A DNA stretch of 64,000 nt, from NCBI GenBank assembly GCA_025201365.1, contig JAIXMF010000003.1, positions 124,001-188,000 of the forward strand. The letters are read 5' to 3'. The translations under genes and the position numbers were made by a program. This DNA is from Syncephalis plumigaleata. Lineage: Eukaryota; Zoopagomycota; Zoopagomycetes; Zoopagales; Piptocephalidaceae. The first letter of the stretch is position 1, and every line of letters begins with the position of its first letter. The notes beneath the pieces were generated by a model. The model had not been told where the DNA came from. It did no database searches and saw only the letters and a list, made by a program, of their open reading frames with translations. Shown here piece by piece: positions 12,311 to 24,464 of this stretch.

Positions 12311-12338
12311 ACACGTACACGTACACGTACACGTACAC
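12311..12338. repeat. ACACGT tandem repeat
   Basis: About four and a half copies of a 6-bp ACACGT/GTACAC unit just beyond the stop codon of SDE2, in its presumed 3' UTR. Confidence 0.8.
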
Positions 12339-12341
12339 CTC

Positions 12342-13581
12342 TTACACGGCTTTTCCTCGTGCCGCCATCGTTCTCTTTCTCGGTGTACGCGGTGTAGTCT
12401 TTGTATTCTCCTTTGATGCGTGCAATGTTGATGCTTGTATTTCCTCATTATTACTAGGAGGATCATTTGTGGTTGTTGTGGTTGTTGCAGTGGTTGTAGT
12501 GGTTGCAGTTGTAGCTTTGGATGACGTGCCTCTATTCGAACTAAGGCTGGCGTCATCGTCTTCGTCATCGCGTTCGTCATCTGTACCACTGCTACTGCCT
12601 AAATCGCCTAAATCAGCATCCCTATACATCATTCGTAATTAATAGGTATTCTTATCATCATTATCATCATTATCTCACTCATACTTACCACATAGCAAAT
12701 GCAGATGTCGTTGTTGCTGTTTTATTCCCATTTGATGTGCCACTACTCGTAGAGGAGGATGCAGATGGTGATGAGGAAGCAGTCACCGCGGTATCTTCAT
12801 CATTATCACAACCATGATTCGCTGTTGTTGTAGAAGTAATATCCTCCTCCTCTTCCTCCTGTTGAATAGCTATCCATAACAAAGCATTAGCAATTGGCAC
12901 TCATACAACTAATAGTATAGCATTGTTATATGCTTAAATACCTTGTTGTACGGCTAATCGTACATCCTCTTGGATACGTTCATTGGTATCGAAATAGGCT
13001 GTATCGTCGAAACGGTGCTTCTTAGGGGCTGGCTCCTTTGAGTACTTTGCGATCTTTCGTTTGATCTTTTCCTTCTTTTGCTGTTGACGCTCCTCCTCGC
13101 CCTCCATATAATCGGCCAATCTGTAAATAATAAATAAATAATAAATAAATAAATGCTTAGTATAATCACGCACATCGAGCACTATAATGGCGGGATACTC
13201 ACGTCTTGGCTCGTTTCGTCGTCTTTAGTCGACGTCCATTGAGATCGCGACAACTATCAAAGTTGGTGGCTTTTCTCGCTGCTAAGCGTGCACCCATCTT
13301 TCGCAATTCACTACCGAATCCACCTTTACCACCCTGCATACACATACTAAGTGATAGTAGACTACATGATTGGCACGGTTACTGCTGTTGCACGGTGAGC
13401 GTAGCATCCCATCTAGGGTTGAACAGGGTAGTCCACCCACGGTGGTTAATCGTTGCTCGTCCACTGGAATTCCCGTTACCGTAGCCAATCGTGACTGAAC
13501 AGCATCTAGTGTGAGGCTGTTAGTGTCAACCTCAATGACCACAGAGGGTCGGGATAGTTGTGAGACAATAGCGGTAATCAT
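12342..13581 (-). CDS. SDE2: SDE2-type ubiquitin-fold protein (splicing and genome stability)
   Basis: Five exons: 13581-13383, 13346-13203, 13120-12942, 12869-12689 and 12621-12342, about 327 residues. Exon 1 encodes a ubiquitin-like fold. Exon 2 continues into GGKGGFGSELRKMG and then NFDSCRDLNGRRL, both hallmarks of Sde2. In fission yeast and human Sde2 the ubiquitin-like part is cut off by deubiquitinases before the KGG, and the C-terminal half joins the spliceosome. Exon 3 has the Lys/Glu-rich charged helix (EEERQQQKKEKIKRK). The C-terminus is Ser/Thr/Asp-rich low complexity ending in a basic PRTPRKRTMAARGKAV. One G is missing in a G run near 13408-13410; without it exon 1 runs out of frame at LDG. 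The lengths of the five exons sum to one short of a multiple of three, as expected from one missing base. Confidence 0.88.
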
Positions 13582-13768
13582 AGTGTAGCGAATGCAAGTA
13601 TAGATGAATAAACGAACACAGTGGAAAGAAGAAAAAATGACCTTGGAAGTCACAACACACACACATTTGCATTTGATGGTTAAATAAATGATAGAATTAC
13701 TACACAACTTTGTTAATTTATTACATTAGAGTAATCATTATTAATATTAATATATATTATTATTAGTA

Positions 13769-15111
13769 TTAGTATGAGCGTTCTACGTATAATCCATAAT
13801 AATTACTGCCATCCCCAGTCATCATCATCATCGTCGTCGTTGTCGTCGTCTGCTTCTTCATTATACTTGTTCTTGCCCTTAGTGTTTCTATGATTGTTCT
13901 CTTCAGAATCGATTTCTTCGCGTTCTTTACCGTTTTACTTGATCGTTTACTCGTTCCTTCCGTTCTGTCGCCACCATCATCGGAACTGCCCAGTTGCCAA
14001 ATGGTACTCTCCATGGGATAGGCTTCTCCTGGCATGTAGCCACGTTCGGCTATTTCCTCATCGGCTGCCTGAACTGCCTGACGCGCCACTCGGAATATAT
14101 AGATTGTCACGCCAATGCCTAGTAGACCGGCCAGTATACCAAGTAGTATTTTGCCCATCGATGGATGTTGAAATAGAGCATCCGTTAAATTCTCCAGATT
14201 AGCACCAATGGCAACATGTGTAATCACTTGGTCAAAGAGATGGCGGTAGCAATCGAGAACATCTTCAGGGATATGCCCGCTAATGAAAGTAACGCATTCA
14301 TTAAACTATATGGATAGGGAGCCAATCTAATAAGAATCAAAAGCTACCATCTAGTTGATTAGTATTGCGTCGTATTAGACATTCGCGTACCGCACACACA
14401 CACACACACATTTCACTATACGAACCTTGATACCTCTACGATCTACCGCTTTTAGTACTGCATCCAGATGAGGTGAGCTATTCACCAGTCGTTGTGCATA
14501 GTTACGCCCAAAACGACGACATAGAATGAAACAAGCACATGCACCAGATAGTGCACTAACAATGGACACCATAAAGCCTAATGGTACACCGTAGACATAG
14601 CCGGCAAACGTGGCAAGTGTACCGTAACCTGGTACAAATGGAAAACTAGTGGCGAATATAAGACTCATAACAATAAGTGCACCTCTACAATACGATAATA
14701 GATAGATAGATAGATACAAGAGGGAGAAAGCGTTACTCGTCGTTAATCAATCACAACTATCATAGTGACATACCCTAGACCGTGATCTTTAAGCCACGTA
14801 CTTAATTCTTGTAACAGATGAAGAATCGCCGTATAGTTGAATAAAAATAGAGTACCGATAATCGCGTATACACCGCCAATCAATAGCAGAGGCAGTAGAC
14901 GACGTAGACGTACTGGTAAACAAGCGGCGATTCGATACAGAATACGTGGACCGATACCCGGTCGTAATCGCTTTGTCGTCTTGGCGGTACTTACGAGACC
15001 AACAGTGTCCGCGTCTACGTCCAACACTAGACCACCACCATCTCGTAACCCTGCTGCTGCTGCTGCTGCTGTTTCACTGACTGGTTCATACAGGCTACGT
15101 TGTGCGGCCAT
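13769..15111 (-). CDS. TVP38/TMEM64-family membrane protein (VTT domain)
   Basis: Polytopic membrane protein of the SNARE-associated/VTT (DedA-like) family, which acts in Golgi or ER membranes and in lipid scrambling. Three exons: 15111-14774, 14684-14426 and 14343-13769, about 390 residues. The N-terminus is cytosolic and Ala/Asp-rich, followed by a first membrane segment (LLPLLLIGGVYAIIGTLFLF). The VTT core then has FPFVPGYGTLATFAGYVYG, GACACFILCRRFGR, GIK-LLILIRLAPYPYS and a late membrane segment (GILAGLLGIGVTIYIF). The C-terminal tail is basic and Ser/Thr-rich. The intron 2 donor is GTTCGT, unusual but required to keep the family spacing between Lys and the Arg-Leu-Ala-Pro. One base is missing near 14226, where SLTK must run into ITHVAIGA. 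Divergent from thiolase, with about 770 bp between them. Confidence 0.83.
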
Positions 15112-15878
15112 GATGAACGTGGAATGCTGTTACGTTTAGTGGGCACAATACAAAATGAAATAGAATAAGAAATTGAATACAAATCAAGGTGATGATGATC
15201 ATGATGATCACAGCCATTAATGATCATGGTCAATCCTACTAAGAAAAAGAACATACATGAATACTTCATATAGAATGCCTATCTTATAAATCTATTAAAG
15301 TATTAATAATCTATTGATTAATATACGTTGTAACTGCTCTCTTTATACTAAACAGATGTAGCATTAATTAAGCATAAACAATAAAAATAAACACAATAAA
15401 ATATAATAAAAAAAATAAATAATAATAACAAAGTAATAATGATCATTATTGATAATAATCAATCAAATATACAGTAATGTAATTCATGTCTTACTACAAT
15501 CTTTATATCGACTAACACAGATGCATCTCATGAATTATTAACAAACACGTTTTCTAGGTTCACAAAATAAATCTTGTTCGTCATTGTGATACTAGTGTTA
15601 TTCCACCATAATCGTCCATTTCGATTTCACGTGTTCTCTTCCCCCGTTTGTTCTCACATCTATTGCGGTACTAGAGTGCCGTCGGCAAACTCGGCGCTAA
15701 TCACATCCGGGATCTAGAGTTGTCCAATAAAAGTAGAACGCCCATATCATTGTTGTTGTTGTTGTTGCTCTATCTCCTTTATATTATTTCTAACCTCTTC
15801 AACTATCTTGTTGTGTTTATCTTTCTTTGACACTTCCATCACTACCACTACTACTACTACTACTTTATCTATACAATC
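15112..15878. other. divergent intergenic region between VTT protein and thiolase
   Basis: About 770 bp of AT-rich DNA, with a TAATAA/AATAAA-rich core near 15360-15440 and short CAT/TTG/CTA repeats (15755-15770, 15845-15865). It should hold both promoters; I see no clear TATA box or other gene. Confidence 0.5.
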
Positions 15879-17141
15879 ATGTCTGCTACTCAGAACCGTG
15901 TTAAGCAAATTGCTCAACATTTAACCGCACAACAAGGCGCCGCATCTCGCGTGCCAACAAAGATTGGTGTTAAATCACCGGATGACGTGGTTATTGTAGC
16001 TGCCCTGCGTACACCCATTACCGTGCTCGCGTGGTGGTTTCAAGGATACTCTTCCTGACGAGTTGCTTACCGCCGTCTTCAAGGGCGTACTCGCACGTAC
16101 TAAGATTAGCCCGAATCTAATTGACGATGTCGTAGTGGGCAATGTGTTGCCACTAGGTGGTGGTGCCACGGCCGCACGTATGGCCGCCCTCGCTGCCGGT
16201 CTACCCGACACGACCTCCGTCATGACTTGCAACCGTCAGTGTTCCTCGGGTCTTCAAGCGGTGGCTCAAGTTGCTGCAGCCATTCAAAATGGCACCATCA
16301 ACATTGGTATCGGTGCTGGTGTCGAGTCGATGACCAAGGGCTACGGCCCACCGCCATGGGCGAGACCTCCGAGAAGACGCAAACGAACCAGGAGGCCGCC
16401 GACTGTCTACTGCCCATGGGTATCACGTCCGAGAACGTGGCACGCGAATTTAACGTGACCCGCCAGAAGCAAGATGCGCTATCCGCTGAATCGCATCGTC
16501 GTGCAGCCAACGCGCAAAAGGAAGGCTTATTCAACGAGGAGATCGTTCCAGTGACCGTGGATGTCACCGACAAAGAGGGCGCCACCCATCAAGTCACCAT
16601 CAAGGCCGATGACGGTGTTCGTCCCAACACCACCGCGGAAAGTCTTGCCAAGCTGAAGCCCGCCTTCTCGGAGTCCGGCACCACCACCGCTGGTAATGCC
16701 TCGCAAGTCTCGGATGGTGCTGCCGCCGTGCTTATGATGCGTCGTGCTAAGGCACAAGAACTCGGCCTACCAATCCTTGGCAAGTTCGTCACTTCGGCCA
16801 CCGTGGGCGTGCCACCCAATGTGATGGGTATCGGTCCAGCTTTCGCTATTCCTCAGGCTGCCAAGCAAGCCGGCATCAAGGTGTCCGACCTAGAGATCAT
16901 CGAGTTGAACGAGGCATTCGCCTCTCAAGCGGTCTACTGCATCGAATACTTGAAGCTCAACCCGGCCATTGTCAATCCAAAGGGTGGTGCCATTGCTATT
17001 GGACATCCATTGGGTTGTACGGGCGCTCGTCAAATCGCCACTATTCTACCAGAGTTGAAGCGACAGAACAAGCGTATCGGTGCCATCTCCATGTGTATCG
17101 GTACTGGTATGGGTATGGCCGCCATCGTTGAACGCGAGTAA
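15879..17141 (+). CDS. POT1: peroxisomal 3-ketoacyl-CoA thiolase (PTS2)
   Basis: Last step of peroxisomal fatty-acid beta-oxidation, cleaving 3-ketoacyl-CoA with CoA. Intronless. The N-terminus contains RVKQIAQHL, an exact match to the PTS2 nonapeptide pattern (R-L/V-x5-H-L), which targets the protein to peroxisomes through Pex7. Thiolase motifs are complete: CNRQCSSGLQA (nucleophilic Cys), the NEAFASQAVYC region, AIGHPLGCTGAR (His) and CIGTGMG (second Cys). Three single bases are missing: one C near 16021, one G near 16030 and one C near 16347. With them the protein is 421 residues, the normal size for ACAA1/POT1. Because all catalytic residues and both ends are intact, sequence error is the simplest reading. 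Confidence 0.9.
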
Positions 17142-17478
17142 TAATAATGGTTAATTTAATGGCACGTTTACTTACTTGAAATGATGCCACTACTGCTAAC
17201 CTACACATGACACTTTCGAGTATTACACTCAATTGTTATTCCTGACTATAACTCTTCTACTCGTATAAATATGTTAATAAAATAAAAATAACATTCATTC
17301 ATTCACTTATACTTGATCTAATTGAATAGAGTAAAATATTTGAGCAGTAATTTATTCTACATTCTCTCACAAGTGTAATTAAGCAATAGCAACGCGTAAT
17401 AATAATAAATGAAGAGATAAGATGTTAGTTATTATTATTATTATTATTAGTTAACAATATAGTTGTGAATATACTCTT
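17142..17478. other. convergent 3' regions
   Basis: AT-rich 337-bp spacer between the stop codons of thiolase (+) and the Frizzled-like gene (-), with AATAAA-like sequences near 17278-17290 and a TAT/TTA triplet run near 17430-17450. No gene seen. Confidence 0.5.
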
Positions 17479-20006
17479 TTATCGTGGTGCTTGATATATT
17501 CTGGGAGGTGGTACTGGCGGTAATTGTCCATTCGGTTCTACATGACCGAATTGTTGACTAACCGCGCGAGCCAATCCGCCAAATCGTGGACCACGATAGG
17601 ATGGTGCCAATGATGGATCATTATCACTATTAGTAGTAGTAGTAGTAGTAGTAGCCATATCATCATGATCATTAGTATATTGCTGCTGATGTTGATGCTG
17701 ATGTTGTTGACTATAATCCATATTCATGGTTCTACTATCGTGATGCTGATAATTAGGCGTCAAGTAGGTTTGATGGAATGTTGTACTAGTTGGGGAAAAG
17801 TTACGCTGTACACCAGTAGTGCCATATCCTGCAGCATTGGACGGTGTAGAATAGGAGGAGGGTACCACCGATGGACTTGGTTCCATACCATTATTACTAA
17901 TAGTAGATAATGATCCCGAAGAAGGAGCAGATCTTAAATAGGATGATGTAGTGGTGGTGGTGGTGGTGGAATGATTGTTCTGCAGATGTGGCATATCAGA
18001 TAAAGGCATGACATCTGGTCTGGAATACTCCTCGGCATCATAGACGTAATAGTCACTATCGAGGGTGGCACGCGTTAAACGATCCATGCTATCGGGCAAT
18101 GACTCGGGCACTTCCATGAGATCCGACATTAACGTGGAATTACGTCGTTTGGTCGGTGTCGGCAAGGGAGACTCGAGGGACTTGTCCTCCCATGGATTGT
18201 TACTGGTCATTAGGGTCGTGGTATGGCCGTTGCTTATACTTTTGTTGGCAAACCTCGAATGACGCTGACTAACCGTTTTAATGGCGGATCTTCTCGCGGA
18301 TTGTCGTCCTAGATACATGCGCCACTCGGAGAAGAGACGTCGTTGCATGCCGAATATCAAGAAGAATGTGACACCCTGTATGGACACGGCTATCTCTGCC
18401 GCGATCATTATCTGATAACTAGGCAGTTCCGGTGCCATGATGGAGGCACACTCGCTCTGTCCACGACCAGCTGCGATACACTTGAACCAAGCGGGCAATG
18501 CCTCCGTACTGTGACTCTGCGTGGTACGTCTGATTTCCACAAAGTAGAATATCCAGTAGAAGATGAGGGCAGAGGTAAGTGCCACGGATAGTAGCATGGC
18601 ACGCCATTGCAAACGGACGGTTTCCATGACGAGCATCTTTTGCGCGCGTATCACAGCGCCATGACTAGATGGATTGGATCCGGGTGAGGTGTGGCCACGT
18701 GCATTCCTTCGTACGCGAATGATGTAGATGAACGTCCACACATGTAGGAATACCGCGGGGAACACGACAGCGCCCAAGGGCCAAAAGAAAATACCCGATT
18801 TCTCCTTGCTAACGAGACACAACTCGGCGTAGTCATACTGGACGATGTTCATGGCGAGGGGCACGGCTGCTCCAGCTGCACAGTATATCCATCCGATAGC
18901 GACGATCCATTTGTAGTGCTTGCTCATCCACTGACTATTCCAAACCGTGTGCAGATGTAGATTCAGAATCACCGCCGCTATCCAGAGACAGGCACCGAAC
19001 GAGCCAAAGATAAGGATGGCCCCTTGAATACCGCAAGCGATATTGTTGCTCATGGTACTTTGAGTGATTTCATCGGTGCATTGTATTTTCTTGGGATCGG
19101 TCAACACGAAGAAAGATGGAATACAGAATGCCATGAGACTAATGATCGAGAAGAAGATAAGCGATGTTGGGTATTTTCGCTTATTGGGCAGAATCAAATA
19201 GGATACGAGTAGGAAGAGCATTAGCAGGCCAGATACACCACGTATCAGCGTAGCAATACGGAATCCAATCTCAAGCCTGTTAGGAGGATAGAACGCATTG
19301 GTCATGGGACAGGGAATACAACAGCCATTAATACAATGCGCCACCTTGCTATATCTAGGCCATGCTGGATCTTGAACAAGCGGTGATGGACAGATAATAT
19401 CATCAGTTACATTGCCTGCAAGTTGCCAATTGGGTGTAGTTGTTGCTGCGGCTATTGCTGCGGCCACATCTACCATATCAGTAGCCTCTGTTTGTGCAAG
19501 CATGACTATATACAACAAATAAATGAGCCATTAGTATATCAACTATGAAAGTGTAATCATTATTACCTGGTTTTAAACATTGTCGATACTCGATAGAATC
19601 ATTCGATGACACGCAGTTCAAGTTATCAAGAACTGCCGTGATTCGATGATTGAATCGTGAGATTGCCTGCAATTTACCTCGACATTCGACATCATCCACC
19701 AATTGACTGCATGTCTGTTGGCAACGATAAGTGATCAAATTGTCTAAATAACAAGTATACATTAACTAAATGATCAGTTATTATTATTGCCCAAATGTCA
19801 CTTACTATTCGATGAACTCTTGCATTGTGGATAGCTTTGTTCGCATAGATAGGCTTCGTATTTAGCGGCACATTGATCACCGACCACTTGACGATCTTGA
19901 GCTGACAACCAACGCTCGCTAAGATAACGTTCTTCATTGTCGATGAGTGTCGAGAAACGACTTGTTGCCCGGTTGAAAGTAGTGAATGACGTGTCATCAT
20001 CATCAC

Positions 20007-20039
<33 letters not shown>

Positions 20040-20487
20040 TGTTCAGATAGAATGATCTGTCTTGGACAAATGCATGACAGATGCCGTTTTTTGGATAGGC
20101 ATTGGCAACATTGCAAGCTATAAAAAGATAAGTGTGAGTCTTTTTGTTCATCAAAATAGCATATATATACACGAGATTCCCATGTCCGCTTTCGTTTTAA
20201 TAACATATATTCTCTCCTCAATAATGTGTAGTGACATCCACCTATTGATGTGGGTAAGTCGCCGTGCTAATCGGTCAATAATGATCTCCATATTAGGAGA
20301 ATGTCCCAAAATGAAAGCATTGGGGCACAGGCCTACCACCGATTCCCATCTCTCACACACATTTGCTCTATTGAGGATAGTCGAAAGCGTAACATGTTCA
20401 CCATTGAGAACTACTCTGCTTACCTGCATTGACAACGATGCTCTGTGCCAGGGCCACGAGAAATAGAAGAGTAAGTTGAAAAGTCAT
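17479..20487 (-). CDS. Frizzled/Smoothened-like seven-transmembrane receptor with CRD
   Basis: Four exons: 20487-20424, 20117-19806, 19743-19567 and 19505-17479, joining in frame to 859 residues. Exon 1 is a signal peptide (MTFQLTLLFLVALAQ...). Exons 2-3 encode an extracellular cysteine-rich domain with exactly ten Cys, including CAAKYEAYLCEQSYPQC, the layout of Frizzled CRDs. A poly-Asn/Asp insert sits inside this domain near residues 45-60. The seven membrane segments lie at about 265-575, starting LEIGFRIATLIRG and including the first-loop motif KKIQCTDEITQS and ILNLHLHTVW. The long cytoplasmic tail (about 280 residues) is Ser/Thr/Gln-rich low complexity. Frizzled-like receptors without Wnt ligands are known in early-diverging fungi and dictyostelids; ligand and signalling here are unknown. 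Intron 1, at 306 bp, is the longest in the gene. Confidence 0.88.
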
Positions 20488-23400
20488 TATGCCGTTACTG
20501 GTATTGTGTTGTTGCTGTTGTTGTGGTGATGGTGGTGGTTAAAAAAGTGATCGGCCAGAAAACAAGTAACGAATACTACGAAACACACACACACACAAAC
20601 ACTAATGATCATGAATTGCAATTAGTATTTGTAAACATTAACACAATAAACAATGCATCGCTATATTCCTCAAGAATCAATCGATCATATACATTGCTGC
20701 TCAAATCGCATACTATGACCCTACTAGATACATCAAACACTATCAACCGCACACAAGATAAATACCAACCTGTTCACCTCTCAATGACAGATATCAAAGC
20801 AATATTGCTTTGATCGAGTATCCCGCCACAATAATTACAAGACGAGGAAGCACCGATGATGCTAGCAGAAAAGTGTACGAATGTTCGTAAAAGAGAATTA
20901 GGTGGAGGTACACGAATACCGAAATACCATTCGAAAGGGATGAACGAGAGGACAGAAAAAGAAAATATACAGAAAATAGTATATACTAAGCAAAGGAAGA
21001 CGTTAGAATATAGACAAAGAAAGGATGGTACGCGCGAAACTCGTTGTAAAATAGACGCGCGCGCTACCCTGTCAAGTATCTCGTCCCTAATAAATAATCA
21101 TATAAATAGAAGCGGAGATCGAAGCGATAATAGCGGAGTTGTCGCTTCCCAAGTCGAAAAAGTTATCGGCGCTTGACTAGCTGATTGTCGACGTAGTACA
21201 AGTTCACATTCGTATATCGACGAATATATCGACGAGTAGAGAGAGAGAGAGAGAAAGCGTAAAATAACAAGTGAAGGGAATAGAAGAAATTCGAAAAGAA
21301 TCCTTGCTACACGTAAATCTAACGGGTACATCTCATCAAATAATGAATAGAATAGAACAGAATGCCGAGCTATACTTGACTGTCATAAGATGGCGTACAC
21401 AACATCGCCTCAGTGGGTATATGATCGTGTTCACACAACTCGCACGTATGCATACATACGCACGACAATGACGACAACTACAATGGAAAGGTGGTAGGGT
21501 CATGCGATGTGCACAAAGCGTTACATACACTACAAAAAAGAACAAAAATGCCATCTCGCATTTGCGCAATGATTTGCCGAGTACGCATATTTACCATAAA
21601 GCTAATAACGGTATGTAATTGCCGAGAACAAATCATCGCTTGGCACATTTGATAAAGAAAAAAGCCGTGCTATCCGGCATATTGCATTGATCTATTATTG
21701 TCAAATGCACCCATTCATCTACAAAATAAAGAGTGGGTGGGTGACTAAGAAAGCAACTCTCTCTCTCTCTGTAACATAGAAAAAGGACTTTTTCTGTCAT
21801 ACGCTTCTCTAATCATCAAGTACCAGTACGTCTACGCGGCAATTGTGGCGTGGTGTGGTGTGTGTGGGGTAATCCATAAACGCAAGTAGATTCAAGCAAT
21901 TTCTCACGTGTATATATACGCCATAATGGCATCGATTACCGCAAATAGTATATACGAGTGCTCACACAATGGCACAAGGAAACTCAGGCAGAGATAGGCG
22001 CGCACGTACACTCATACACAAATATACATAGCATGCATCATTGATGAGCAGTGATCATTCAGTATATGAAGCATGCAAAGATGTACATACATAGATAGAT
22101 AGATATATACCTGATATTTAATCGTACACGTACACACTTGAGCGTGCAGATTCGCAATAAGTAAATGATCAACTTTGTGGCAGTTATACACCTGGCACTA
22201 GAATATTACTACAAGTGTGGTCGTTAAAGCGTTTGAACATGTAGGAGCGAGGTGAAAGAGGCAAAGAGCATCCCATCAGTGGTAGTATCAAGAAGTGCAC
22301 TTTTAAGCGTGACTGTAAAATAGGAAAGAACAATGCATGGGGGCGCAATTCACCGGTGATAAGGCATCCGAATGTAATAAGCTGCCAAATTAAGCTTCAA
22401 TAGGAAAAACCTGACGCGAAACATTGATAGCAGAAAATTGTACGGATGAAACGACGACACCATACTTGTATAGGCGTATTAATAAAAGTATACCAACGAC
22501 ATACACATACGCACAAGCACACAATAGAAAGAGAGGAAAGAAACAAACGGAAACAACTTACCGATATTATGATGGGTGATGGTTTTGAATTGGTTAAACG
22601 AAGGATTGGTTCTTTGGCGTATAATTAACAAATAAAGGTGTATGTATGCTTTTAACGTTTCCGCATATTAATATATCGGCCAAGCACTACGGTGCGTTAA
22701 GAGCGATCGTTGAAAACGAGAAGGGGAGGAAAAGCTGTAGGAAGACGTTAAGAATGAGATATGTATTCTTGAAACTGGTCAGAATAGGTTCCAGAATGAT
22801 ATTGAATATGTTATTTCTTTAAAAGCTACTAATATACCACAGTTCAAAGCTGCCCTCACAAAGTTCGGTCAAAGAGACGCTACAGGCGAGTGGCACGCAA
22901 ACTAGGAAACTCGTGGCAGAAAATACGGGAGGTGGGAAGTAACACTAAGGCAAGTACAATGAATGGACCATGAAACCGGCGGGTTACATCCACAGACACG
23001 CACACAAGTCGGTGTATCACCACAGCAGTATATCCGGTTGATATGATAAAGCAATAAGCGGTAGTTTGGGGGTGGTATAGGGATGTGTGTGCGAGAGAGA
23101 GAGAGAGAGAGAACAAGAAAGAAAACAAGAATTGGATGAGAAGAGTTGGTTGCAAAAATGACTTAGTGCTAGCATTGCAGGTTTTGTACAAACTATCGCT
23201 TATTATTGCTTGCTTGTTCCGTTTCAAGTCAACTCGCTTCTGATATGGCTTCGGTACATTTGCCGTACAATCAATTGTTGTCAAGCTGGTGTAAATCATT
23301 CCGTGTGGTTTGTTCTCCTTTATGCTAGATCAGCCAAACACTAGATTGCTGCACCTAGCGTCATCGGAACAAAGAAGAATCAGCGTAGAAACTATGCCAA

Positions 23401-24464
23401 TCATGTAATACAATGGTCGATGATGACGTGAACCATGGCTATACCGCGCAGAATACTTGAATCATTCATACGCTATGAACAAATAGAAGTGCACTTCTAG
23501 TTAAACGGCAAAGTTTCGCTCTGCAACACGTGTTGCGCTCAATGAGCAATCCGTGTCATAACAATTATTCCTATTGGAATGAGGCGACAACTGGATATTC
23601 TGAATTGACATGTAACACAAGCTGGTATTTTCTTCTTGTTTTTTTTACTGCTTTGACACTCTATCAATGATCAAGTCTGCTTTATCGTATATTCAACGTA
23701 TAAAGAGGATAGGAAAGAACATTCAACTGATTGTTCCATTGTATGATGAGAAATTAAATGTACATCTCTACTAAAAATAACCGTGTCATTGTTCAAGGCA
23801 GGAATAAAAATAAGTAAAAATAAAAAGTCAACATATTGTTCGTCGTATGGCAAATGCAATATCACTAATACAACGCTTATTAATCACAACAGTTGTCGTA
23901 TATTCCCTAGAGCAGTTAAGCAATTGCATACTCACCTGGTATTGAACAAAGCAGACTATCCTCCTCCCACCCTGATACTATCTATGTCCATTGGCCTATT
24001 GTTCTATGCGAGCCTATTATTTGACTCAATTTCTAGACAAACAAGCACTAAGAAGACAAAGATAATTACTAAAAATAACCCTACATTATTTTATCATTCT
24101 AGCGGTAATCATTATCATTTGCAATAGCATCAATATGTGCGTATATTCAATATGCAATATCATTTCATGTATACATTTAGTCTAGACTCGGTAATACCAA
24201 TTGATAATGATGAAGTAGATAAGCTATCCTGCAGGAAAATAATAGTACAAGTCCTGTTCGCTGTGACTGCTGATAATTCATTACGTATGGATGCGTCATC
24301 AGTAATGATCAATCTACTTGCAAATAATCACAATTACAACAATAATAAGAGAAAAACAAGTATAATGCTGAATGATTTGCAAAATAATCTATTACATCAA
24401 ATGACTAATCGCGTAATTTGCCATGGACCTATACACATTTCACCGTCTTACTCGGTAATTATTA
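20488..24464. other. 4-kb gene-poor region
   Basis: No gene could be supported on either strand. Open frames are short and compositionally random. Simple-sequence tracts include a TTG/CTG run (about 20510-20525), CA repeats (20580-20597), GA repeats (21238-21257, 23096-23112), CT repeats (21756-21770) and GATA-type repeats (22088-22104). It may contain the receptor's promoter, an untranslated RNA or decayed DNA. Confidence 0.45.

Noticed and set aside
12311-12338. ACACGT array as an interstitial telomere
   Set aside because: The unit does not match TTAGGG-type repeats and is only about 28 bp long.
22880-23299. 139-codon minus-strand frame
   Set aside because: Includes a Leu/Ser run from a GA repeat, has no recognisable motif and no supporting neighbouring exons.
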